A stretch of DNA of 64,000 bases, taken from contig CAADRB010000029.1 in NCBI GenBank assembly GCA_900708905.1, positions 620,655 to 684,654 of the forward strand. The letters are read 5' to 3'. The position numbers and the translations under genes are program-made. The DNA comes from Hymenolepis diminuta (Eukaryota; Platyhelminthes; Cestoda; Cyclophyllidea; Hymenolepididae). Positions 37,801 through 48,252 of the stretch are shown here, in pieces. The notes under the pieces were generated by a model. The model did no database searches and was not told the DNA's origin. It saw only the letters and a list, made by a program, of their open reading frames with translations. Each line of letters begins with the position of its first letter. Position 1 is the first letter of the stretch.

Positions 37801-40732
37801 CTCAACTTCATCAACAAGAAGGCACACGAGGTGGTCAGGATCTTCGAGGTACTCGATGATAGAAGTAAACATTTGAGAGACAAGACGAGCAGACTCGGAG
37901 AACCATTTAGACAAGAGATTAACCGTGTTGATCTCAATCAAAGCGGCAGAGGTGAAACGATGTGAGAGACGAATTGAGAGTTTTTGAGCCAGAGCACGGC
38001 AGAGCGATGTCTTGCCAGTTCCCGGTGGTCCGTGAAGGAAGATAACACGATTCCAGGCGATCACATGTTGACTTACCTAAATCAATGCGAAGATTGGTTT
38101 ATCTACAGATATTCTAGAAGCTTCAAAGTAATATCCAGTCAACCTTGTTTATTTAAACTAACTTGAACAGATATTTTTGGGGCACTTAAGGGAAGCTCAT
38201 TTCCCGTACACCACATTATCGGTTATTGGAATTCTACACTCGCACCTGGATCTGTAAGACCACCGCTGATGCAATTATTGGCTAACCAGACAACATATTC
38301 TATTAGTGTGAAAAAATTTCTTTAATGGAAAACCGTTGTTATATTACAGGTCGAATCCCTTCTTTCTTCTGGAATGTAAGTAATTTTAACCTCATAATAA
38401 GTAGAAGAGACTAAAGACAAACACGAAAAACCATCATTATAAAAACTATAGTTTTCAGAGTAATGCCTCAGTATTTAACAGATATCAGCTCTCAAAATTC
38501 ATATCTTTGGTATTTACTGTATATCAAAACGATTAAATAAATTGAAAGTATTTCCGTCATAATTAAGACCACGGGTTCGAAACCCACCAACATACACTAA
38601 ACTAACCATAATGGTTAATTTTTATTCACAAACTTTTAATTAGAGGCCCCAAAATGAATGCTATAAAGCTTTCGAGTTAGTAAAGTCATAAAATTAGAAG
38701 AAGAGTTACTTCATGTAAAGAGCTTGTACAGCGGGTTCCTCTGGGAAACGCCGCGGCCAAACTTCAACGAAGAAGACTTTGCCTTTAGGTTACTATGAAA
38801 AGCCTCTCTAGTTCTCTTACATTTAAAATGTCGTTCAAGCCACTGGGTATCAATGAGAACTGGAAGGAAATCACACAAAAAGTCATGGCCAAAACAAATT
38901 AGACAGGTATGGATGTCTATTGATTGGTCTATCGTGGCTGAAACATGCAACGAAGTCGAGTCCAGTCCTTGAAGAGTAAAACTCGACAAGAACAGTGAAA
39001 TGTATGGATGCTAATTGTGCATGAAGATCTACAGAAATGAAGTTAAGTTCGAGGCGAGCCTATTTTGAGTACCTTTGAGGAAACAGAATATATTCTTCGA
39101 AACTGAGAAGTGAAGAAGCAAAAATCTCGAACCGCATGGAACAAATCTTTCTTCTCTCCGAATTATATCCTCACAGCTATTGATATACATTCGCTTGCTC
39201 GAACATGGGTTAAATTATAATTAAACGAACGACAACTTACTTCAAAATCAGCAAACAAGAGAGCAGACTCTGAGTATTTGAGGAGATCGCGTTTGACAGT
39301 TGAATCGTATACTAGGGAGTCCCAAAGTCCGTCGAAGGAGGCGGAAGGAAGGGCCCAACGGGTACCCCCGTGAATGACCTCATTGGCCACCTCAAGGGTC
39401 TCATGAGTAGGGTCGGCCTCGTCGCCGTGGACAAGGCGATACACGTGACACATTAGAGGGGCTGTTCTCAGACAGACAGCTTGGCAAGAGGATTCACGAC
39501 TGATTGGGCAGTCAGAATCTTCGGTACTCAGCTATAATGAATGTAATATCGGTTGGGTTAGAATCATATCTTAAGAAAACTACTGCTTATCGATTTGAAC
39601 TCTTGAAAACGGAAAAAATGTTTAAAATCAAGCAAATGGAGTTGAATGTGGTTAGTTCACTGAAGAGAATAATTGAGGCTTATATATATCTAAACAATAC
39701 AGTCCAAAGATAATGAGTGAGATAAAAATTTTAAATATGGAAGTTAGAATTCCCATCAGAATTATGATGAAATTTCGTAGTGGTGGGATGCGCCTATCAT
39801 ATATTAAGATTTGGCCTGGAGATCCATCAATACTTAGTTAAAATTGACTGTATTTCAAAACGAATGTTTGGAGACATCGGCAAACAATGAAGTTCAGAAA
39901 CGAGTGTAATGGTGGTGACGAGCCGTAACGAGAATGCATACTCAGGTGGATATGAAGGTCGTCAAAAATTGCCCTGCAAGATTCAAGGCCACAGGTTCTA
40001 TAAAGAAGTTTTAACATTATAAGAATTGAATGTTTATGTGTGATTCGATAAGCTACAAAAATTTAATATCCTATTAAAAATATCCCTTGGTTAATAATAT
40101 GGTGGAAACTTTGATTTAAACCGATAGAATAGCTAGAGGAATAAAAGACAGAGACGATTAGTCATTTAGTTCAAATTCCAACTTTAACAACCTTATTTTC
40201 GTGCTTTTTCACGGGAAAAAAAACAAATGTTTGTTTCACTATGCATACTCATGAGACATATTTAAGCACGGATATTAATGAGAAGTAAAAACAATAGACA
40301 GGGTGAATATATCAGCGGCGATCAAAGGAAGGGTGTTTGCCTGCTGTTAATCTTAAAGAAATAATCAAATCGCTGCATGAAAAAAACATCCATGCATAAT
40401 TCATCAACGACTATGTAAGACAGAAGATGACCACATACATTAATAGAGGCGACATTCTCCTGAATAAAAGTCATTTTCGTTGCTATCGACTCAGTAAAAT
40501 CCCCACTTTCAAGTTGAGCAGGGAGATTACAAGTTCCAGATTTGGCACGCAGGAAGGTTTCAACCGCTTGACAGACGCTTTCCCTGGATGCAATACTACT
40601 ACGAGTCAGCTGAACTTCAGCATGCACCATATGTTGCAGAGGAGATTGCATTGCATCTGGTTTTCTATTAAGCTGCATTCCAGGGGTCACTTCGATTGGT
40701 TCATCACATTCCATACTTCTGGCAATCTCCAT
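34855..40732 (-). CDS. TRIP13: TRIP13 / Pch2 AAA+ ATPase, 5 exons
   Basis: Exons 40732-40439, 39531-39241, 38076-37708, 37637-37398 and 35271-34855 are all phase 0 and give 536 residues. TRIP13 is the hexameric ATPase that, with p31comet, remodels HORMA proteins such as Mad2 and HORMAD in spindle checkpoint silencing and meiosis. The N-terminal region (VHAEVQL and following) matches the family substrate-recognition domain; exon 2 has the signature GLWDSLVYD. The AAA+ core shows Walker A GPPGTGKT at residues 211-218, WFSESA at 253-258, Walker B LLVDEVES at 281-288, EPSDALRVVNAV, sensor-1 ATSNV, and the DRADIRAYIGPPS arginine-finger region. The C-terminus has GLNGRTLRKLP and AHAFY, as in other TRIP13 proteins. 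It is about 100 residues longer than human TRIP13 (432), partly because of an insert after AHAFYMDAT that contains a KEN motif. The minus-strand start follows TELO2 by 292 bp. Confidence 0.95.
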
Positions 40733-40739
40733 TGAAAGA

Positions 40740-40741
40740 CT
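40740..40741 (-). promoter_or_regulatory. Acceptor-like AG before the TRIP13 start
   Basis: On the minus strand a T-rich stretch ending in CATAG stops 7 nt before the TRIP13 ATG. Because TELO2 ends just upstream on the same strand, it may be the site where a spliced leader is joined to a downstream cistron. This is inferred. Confidence 0.3.
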
Positions 40742-40985
40742 ATGACAATAAATAGCGATTTAAAAAGTGACTTTAAGGAAAACAACGTTTTTAAAGCATT
40801 GATTAGGGATAGAGGATAGATATCATAGAGCCATTCTGAAAGAGGAGCTTGCGCAGTGCCATCCTCTATCGATCAATATACCTCAAGTTGACGGTGACAG
40901 AATGCAAGTTTCTCATCAGATAGATTCCAATATGTCTTAAATAACAAACAGATATCGGCGAAAAGCGCAAGGATGGAATGTAATA

Positions 40986-40991
40986 TTTATT
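40986..40991 (-). terminator. AATAAA poly(A) signal of TELO2
   Basis: Minus-strand AATAAA at 40991-40986 lies about 34 nt after the TELO2 stop codon and before the TRIP13 start, so the two messages probably have separate 3' ends. Confidence 0.55.
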
Positions 40992-41024
40992 CAATATATT
41001 CAATATAACATTATCATTACAAAT

Positions 41025-44000
41025 TTACTCTGTGAGAACAAATCCACTCAAATCAGAGCCGATAAGTTCGACAGTATTCTGTCGAAGAAAACCCAGGGCA
41101 TATTGGGCTAATTTCTGACAATCCGAATCTGTTTCCTCTTGCAGAGTTCTGAGAAGTCGGCTAGTGAATTTGCTGTTCAGGAACAGCTGATGATTAGCTG
41201 CGAACACAGCAGAACTAGTCGTAGTGAGCATAACATTTAGACTAGTAAGAAGTGCTCTTCGAACTGCGGGATCACTTTTTGGAGTCAAGAGGGCCTCACC
41301 GAGAGCCAGCAAACCTTCAGCCATGCGTGGAAGTGAGGGAGAATTACAGGCCAAAGCATACATAGATCCCAGAGAGGCAACTAGTCTCGCAAGAATTCCA
41401 TCGTCGAGATGACTATAGACGTCGCCGGGTTTGCGAGAGATAAAGTGATTAGCAGCTCGAAGCATGGGAAAGAAGAAATCTCCTACGACAGGGATAAAGT
41501 TTTCCTTTAATTCTACCGCTGCAGTAGTGAGAACAGCTATAATAAGATGGTACTGATTGATTCCCAAACTTGGTTGAGCCAACTGACTTGTTAGATACCT
41601 AGCTGTACGACGTGGAGATGTGACTGCCAATGCGACCAGAGCCTCATTACGCGACTCATTCACCTGAAACAAAGAAAATTCGAAATCAAAATAACTGACA
41701 ACTGACTGCTATTAAGATAGGATCTAACATCTAGTCTTCTTAAAATATTACATTTATTTGATCATAAACAGTAAAGCTGAAATTATGTGGAACAAAAGGA
41801 GAAACGGGCTCTAAAGATGCAGAGAAATTAGATATTTTTATTCAAAACGAAACCCCGAGATTATCTGAAATAAACGATACCACAGTACTATTCTACAAAA
41901 TTGCAATGTGAAATAGATGGCTATGAACACAAATCTTTGTTCTGCAAAAATAGAAATAACTTTCAGTAAAATATTCTCCATGGTCTTCACATCTAAACCG
42001 CAAGGGAACTTTATAATCACAAACAGAATACTTTAAGGAAAAAGGATACAAATTTTAAATAACCATTTTATTAATTAATTATAGAAAAATAAACTCATTA
42101 TTTTACCTAGGACATACTTATAAGATAGGCCTGAAAAATGTAAAATGAGTGAGCAATATATCAGATTTAGATAGCGCCAAAATGACAACATCAAATTCAA
42201 AGAGACTTTAGACAATCTTGACCTGAGAAGAAACGTAGAATAAGAATAATGCATGATTTTTCTTAATGACAATAAAAAAAAGATAGGAAAAGGAAGGTAC
42301 GAAATCGGGTGATTACAGGACAAGTTAGTCGAATAGGAATAGGTCCTTTGCAGTAAACCAATAGAATTAGAGAAAGTTTAAATAAAAAATTTCCAAAGCA
42401 CATTAAGAAAAGTGTTGACATCACTTAATTTGAATATAGGGAAGTTATCCTGAAGAAAATCTTATCAAAAACACATTTTTGTTGAGTAGACCAAATCAGT
42501 ACCGTTAGTCATCTGCATCATTAAACGTGCACTGGCGTACATCGATCTCATGATCCCTAACCTAGAAGAAGTGCACGGTGACTTCAGCGCCACCAGCATA
42601 TATGAAAACGCCCAAGTTTGGGTTGAAAAATGGACCAAAACTCTATAAAAGCCTCAGTTTCTAACCATAGAACTAAAGCTATAGGAACGCTAGCTACATT
42701 GCACATAAATAAACGGACAAGAATAAATCAAATAAAATTACCTTATCAGTATCAGGACAAGCAGGAGGTTCTGTATGCAGGAGAATATCAGCAAAAGAGG
42801 TAGCAATTTCATTCACAGCTCCACCACGATGTCGATAGATTAGCTCCTTGGCATGAGCAAAACAGGAGAGAGCGACCTCATTGCTAGTCACATCGTCCGA
42901 TTCATGCTGCACGCCTCTCAACCCATCCATACATTCACGCAAGTAGTGCGGCCGACGTTCTCTGAATGGCCATCCAGTTGGTGCAGGCTTCAAATATACT
43001 GGAAGCTTGGGAAACTTCTGGGAAAATTCAATTTCTTCTTCATCTGGATCGTCGTCACTATCCAGGTCAGAAGTTTTTAAGGGCGTCTTTGAGGGAATAT
43101 TGGTCGAAGAAGCATCAGATGGTTGGCTGAAAAGCTCTTCTAAATCTAAAAAGCAGAAATACTCATGTCATTTTTGAGAATTACCTTGTTTTCTGAATAA
43201 TCGACCGGATTCTTTTACTCCAATTTTTATCCGCTTACCCATAGCTTTCCTAGTCAGTCCAACACTCCCCTGTCGCACTTAAGTGGTGAATAATTGCTCC
43301 AAAAACTTAGAAATAAGCCTACAAACAATATTTATGGCAATAATGTGCACATGGACATTAGCACAGATCTAGAATATTCACGTAATCCCTAGACAAACCA
43401 GAAAACTCTAACTGATAAATCAGCCACATTGAATATTTTAAAGACTGTGAGAGAGTTGGTAAGATAGGCCGATGTTGGGGTCAAATACACCATTAAGAAT
43501 AGGATAAAGGTACCAGGGATCATCAAACGTGTCTGTCTATTTGTTGCTGCATATCACAAATATAATGGATTAAAACTACTCAAAGTACCGTCCGACAGAT
43601 AATGCCAGAAAATAACAAGACAGGAATCAAGTCTCCTGAGAAAATTCGCGATACAAACATAGGAAGGAATACTGTTCTGGCATAAGTGCACCGATGTTTC
43701 ATTGATCACCATGCACACCCAGTGAGAGGAATGGCCGACTAAATTGGTAAATCCTGCCTAGTATAGAGGGCAGTGGAATTCGAGTTTTTTACTAGGGACG
43801 CTTCATGATGCCACTCTCCACACTAGATGATAGTTGGGGAATGCTTTCCTAAATGGGTTCAGAAATTTTGGTATAAACTTGAGTGGCAGGCGATGCAATA
43901 ACGAGACATGAATTACAATTTCGGCCGCAGGGAAGGGACAAAGTCCAAATCTGTGCATTTAATTAACTGAGAAAGTTAAATTCAAGCAGTTTTTGGTGGA

Positions 44001-45633
44001 GAAAACGGCAAATCAGATGAAGAACATCAAGACCTTGCAGTATTTTGATTATCTACTACTGATGGAAGTCGTGTGTAAAAGTAATTTATAATGTGAATCC
44101 ATTGCGTTATCAACGCAAACCCTATGTGGAGAACGTTCGCGTACGCCTAACTTTTCACCTACTGGCACAGACGCAAAAAGCATCCGCCATATCTTTTCCT
44201 CTTACCAACAAAACCCTACCACAAATTAGGATCCGATAGACACATTGTCTGAGTAACAATTCAAGTATAACACGCCCCTTTCGTATGTAGCCCCATATAT
44301 AACATAACCTTGACTTACCATTATTTACTTGACTTTCAGGAGACACGTAAGGTGGAATAGGCTGAAACAGTGGTTTAACCTGTTTGACTGCCTCATTTTC
44401 ACTGTACTCAAATTTAAGCCAAGTTTGTTCGCTATTATCGCCACTATTTTGGCCGATCTCAAACTTTTCCGTCAACCATTCGCCAACACTCATACCTAAC
44501 ACCTTCTGTTCCTCGATGTTACTCGAGAGATGTGCTGAAATTCCCTTTAAAACACTAGATATCATAGCATGATAATTCGGGGATTTGACAATGTATTCCT
44601 GAAAAGCACAAACCCAAGCAACGACAGCTTGATTCAAGTAAATCCGATTTTGGGATGAACTATTATTGAGCGCAGTTGAATCCGACCAACAATTTAGCAG
44701 ATTTAGACCCAGGTCCTTTTCTATTTGAATGTAGAGATCATCAGTGATGACTTCCTTCAGGAAACCGAAAATATTGATGGGTACACAGGGAGGGAATCGA
44801 CGGAAGAAAAGGAGACGATTAAATAACCGTAACAGGGGACTTTGTAGAGAAGAATTTAGAGCCGAAGAAAGGCAAATGGTAACTAGATGAGGATGAGAGG
44901 CTTTTTTGAGGAGGGGAACAATGGTTGATTCAAGCGCCCTCTCTTGAATTTGAGAAAGTGCTGAACTCCAAATGCGAGAGGTTTCCTCTGAACGAGAAAT
45001 TTGTTGAAGAATATAGTTCCAAGCATAACTACCAAAGCCTTGCAAACATGCCTGAGAAACGAGTATAGAATTTATTTGAGGAAGATTAACTTCAGCTGCA
45101 TGTCGCAGAATGAAAGGAAAATATATCTCAGGTCTGATTAATTTTGGCGATATAGCTGTTTTAATTGGGTCACTAACAATTGTGGGTACGTTAACAATTC
45201 GACGTATCTTATCTGCAATAAAAGAATACCGATTCGGAGCTGGGATACAGATAGACGTGTCATGAATTGTTGACAGAAGTTTCGGAAAACGTCCATGCTC
45301 CAAAAGAAACTTCGACAGGAGATTCATGCATTCCTGCCCCTCTCCTGAAGAAAGAGATGCTTGCTGCAGTCGTGATATGAGTAACTCAAACCAAATGCTG
45401 ACATGAGCATTCAACGTCGCATATAAAAACAAATCATAACAATTTTTACAAGTAGAATTAGAAAATAGTTTGGAAAACAGTTGAGATAAAACAATTGTCT
45501 GTGAAGTTAAAGAATCGAATGTATAAACGGGATTTGAGAGGTAATTGCGGAGAGTTTGTGCGTTAGTTTTATCCTGTAATCCTGATGGCAGAGTCCTTAT
45601 GATACCGAGAAGGGCCTCAGAATCAATAGACAT
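41025..45633 (-). CDS. TELO2: TELO2 / Tel2 PIKK-maturation factor, 3 exons
   Basis: Exons 45633-44319, 43139-42742 and 41663-41025 join in phases 1 and 0 and give 783 residues (human TELO2 is 837). TELO2 is the helical-repeat core of the TTT complex (TELO2-TTI1-TTI2), which with HSP90 and R2TP stabilises ATM, ATR, mTOR and related kinases. Exon 1 encodes an all-helical N-terminal arm ending in a segment typical of the family: VLGMSVGEWLTEKFE followed by LKFEYSE. Exon 2 starts with an acidic linker (SDLDSDDDPDEEE) and enters the C-terminal telomere-length-regulation domain (HYLRECMDGLRG, CFAHAKELIYRH). Exon 3 continues with VNESRNEALVALAV and helical repeats. Two earlier in-frame ATGs exist; I chose 45633 because a good acceptor-like GTGTGTAG ends 2 nt before it, which the longer reading would translate through. 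Intron 1 is 1179 nt and intron 2 is 1078 nt. Confidence 0.9.
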
Positions 45634-45635
45634 CG

Positions 45636-45637
45636 CT
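45636..45637 (-). promoter_or_regulatory. Acceptor-like AG before the TELO2 start
   Basis: On the minus strand a run of T, then GGTGTGTAG, ends 2 nt before the chosen ATG at 45633. It resembles a 3' splice site with no upstream coding exon, consistent with spliced-leader addition or a 5'UTR intron. Confidence 0.35.
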
Positions 45638-45639
45638 AC

Positions 45640-48252
45640 ACACCAAAAAAATTTTTTCATCAGCAGCAAAAGAAATATTAGAATAAGTTGCCTAAAGATA
45701 ATCCACGAAATTATCTTTATGAACATTATTTTGGCAGGCGAAAATAATATGCAGATATACTTACATTAACCTAACTGCAGGAACTTGAACCGTCGCCCGG
45801 GTGTCGGTGTTTTCTAACACTATTTGCAAATGCGTTTATATTGAAAACGAAAATTTAGTTTAAAGTTTCAAAAAATCACAGTGCTTAATTAAAATTTGTA
45901 TTTCTGTGTAGTTTCAGGTTCTTTACAGGAATCTAATAACTGGTTTAATCCAAACATAACGGGATCTGGAAAATGATATGCTGTGCCTCCATGGGAAAAC
46001 TTTATTCATTTTATTTTTTATACAGGGATAAATAGTTATTTTTTGTACACAAATGCTGAGCAAATTTTCCAGTTTTTAGGTATGAGTGATTGTAATTAAT
46101 GGTTACACTAAAGTGCGTTTTCGAGAAATAACCTAGTTATTTTTACTTTTTCCCGAGTGACTATTATAGAACGCAATATTAATTAAATTATCTAATCAAA
46201 TTATTATTACATCACAAGATAAGTGTGATGATATAATCCATTATATTTTGTGACAGTAAGTCATTTTTTTGATAACTCTATGTTCATGAACTAACCGAAT
46301 AATTCCATATAATATACAAGAACGACGACTTGATACCTTTTGATTTTTCTATTATTTAGAAAAAGTCACTATTAATTTAGTATATTTACGATCATTTCGA
46401 AAATGTTTTCGTCTCTTGTTTGGCGGTTGGATTGCAATTCTGGCAACACTGTAGAAGTTGCTCTATAATTGTGATCAGTCACTCACGACCTAAATCTCCC
46501 GATAATCTTCAAATACTCGCTGATGTTTAAAAAACCATTAATTATTATCTCAGCAGAAAAGCTGAAAAATTGACTCCTGCGATCAAAATAACTTCATATG
46601 CGTAGCAAAATTGTATGAAATCGTATTTCTATTCGTGTTATTACATTTTGAAACAGTTTTAAGAGAACAGTATTAATTGAAAGAAGTAAGATTCAATGAA
46701 TCATTGAAGTTTTGTCACCATCCTTACGCGATTTGAGATTTATTTTTTCTTATAGTTTAAATCAAATTAGAACTTGTTTGTTAAATGTCATAATGAAAAA
46801 AAGGCAAAATACAGATTACCTTTTATTAAAATTAAGAACCACTGCAAATATTTCCCATTGCAGAACAATCGCTATTAATTTCTTAGTTGCCTTCAGGGTG
46901 AAAGTAATAAAGGGTCACTTATTGTAACCATAAGATAGAAATTGTAGAATCTTGTTTTCGTCTCCCACTGAAAATTATTTTGTATTTTTATATGCAATGG
47001 CTGATATTTCTCAGAATCTTTGCAACTGCAGCAGCTCTAATAACTGCTGGCTTTGAGATATTGCTTAAATGATCAAATTTCCTGGTTGGTCTCAGCCAGT
47101 ATGCTTTCCTAAGTCTCTTTAACACGCTGACCATATGCATTTGAAAAAGTAGGAGTGAAGTTTCACATGATTGAATATAAGACATCCTTCAAGACGATGC
47201 TCAAATCACCTCAAGCTCATATATTACACATCAAGGTAGTCTTTTCGGAGAAAGAGATAACAAATCCTGCGCCAGCTCAAGAAATATGTGTACTCTCCAT
47301 GGTTTAACAGCTTTGCTTTACTCTTAATCCAATAACTCCAATGTCCCTCAATCATATGTGGACATCTGATGCGAACTTGAACGGATGATTTTTATCTAAC
47401 TGGAAAAATTGAGATTTAACACAATCCCAGGTTTGATAACAATACTATCAATGCAGTTCTTATATTTGTTATTTGAAAATATGCTTTACGCCTATGGAAA
47501 TTTTAATAAGTTTACTATTCTTGTCATTTTTAATCTGCCATCTGAATGTATATGTTAAGTAAAAACGATAGCTAGCATCTATTATTCATTTTTATTTATG
47601 CCATTAACATACTACTTCCTTTCTTACTATTTCAACATCATCGAGCCCGCTTATCAAAGAGGAGACGTTATATTAGGAAAGCACCTTGTATTAGCACTCA
47701 CACACGCTACCTCGATAGGGGCAACCGGGAATCTCCCATTCACAAATTTCAAGGTCAACTCTTTTAACAGGTGTTATAATTATTTGTTCTATTTTTTTGT
47801 TATTTTACATCACAAGTTTTACTTATTTTTTCTCTTCTTTAAGGAATTCTGGATCCTATCAAATAGAAGAAATAACATTTCAAATAACAGAGAATTTTTG
47901 CACTTTCATTTTATTACGCCAAAAGCACCGATCTCATTGTCAATGTACACCAGAATCACGAGATAGAGACCAACAGATTGGTTGGAGAATTTTTAGGGAG
48001 AGAAAGAGGGAAAAAGAGGGAGCGAGAATAAAGTATATTGAAGGTATGGGACACTGGGTTGAAGGAGGCTGGGGTCTAAAGATTAAGTTGAGGGCGGTAG
48101 GGGAAACATGACAAGGTCCCAGTGTGTACGCATGCCGGGTCGTTATGGATGCTGTTTGTCGTTGATTGTTGGCAACTAGCTGGCTGACTGATTTGGATGT
48201 TGTTTGGTTAATAGTAGACTAACCACAAAGTCAGCCATGGCTCCAAGCCAGC
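45640..48252. other. Intergenic region between collagen 3' end and TELO2
   Basis: A small GC-rich patch at 45775-45815 (around CGCCCGGGTG) may belong to the TELO2 promoter. A minus-strand AATAAA at 47915-47910, 338 nt after the collagen stop, is a candidate collagen poly(A) signal. Two overlapping + strand open frames at 47598-48111 show no domain. Nothing else is supported. Confidence 0.45.
47910..47915 (-). terminator. Candidate collagen poly(A) signal
   Basis: First clear minus-strand AATAAA found after the collagen stop codon (48255-48253), implying a 3'UTR of about 350 nt. Confidence 0.35.

Noticed and set aside
38573..38585. GGGTTCGAAACCC, T-arm-like
   Set aside because: No A box, D-arm or acceptor stem could be fitted around it. 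The same holds for 56835-56847.
38711..38989. 92-codon minus-strand frame considered as a TRIP13 exon
   Set aside because: TRIP13 exon 39531-39241 joins directly in phase 0 to 38076-37708, and the peptide does not match the family.
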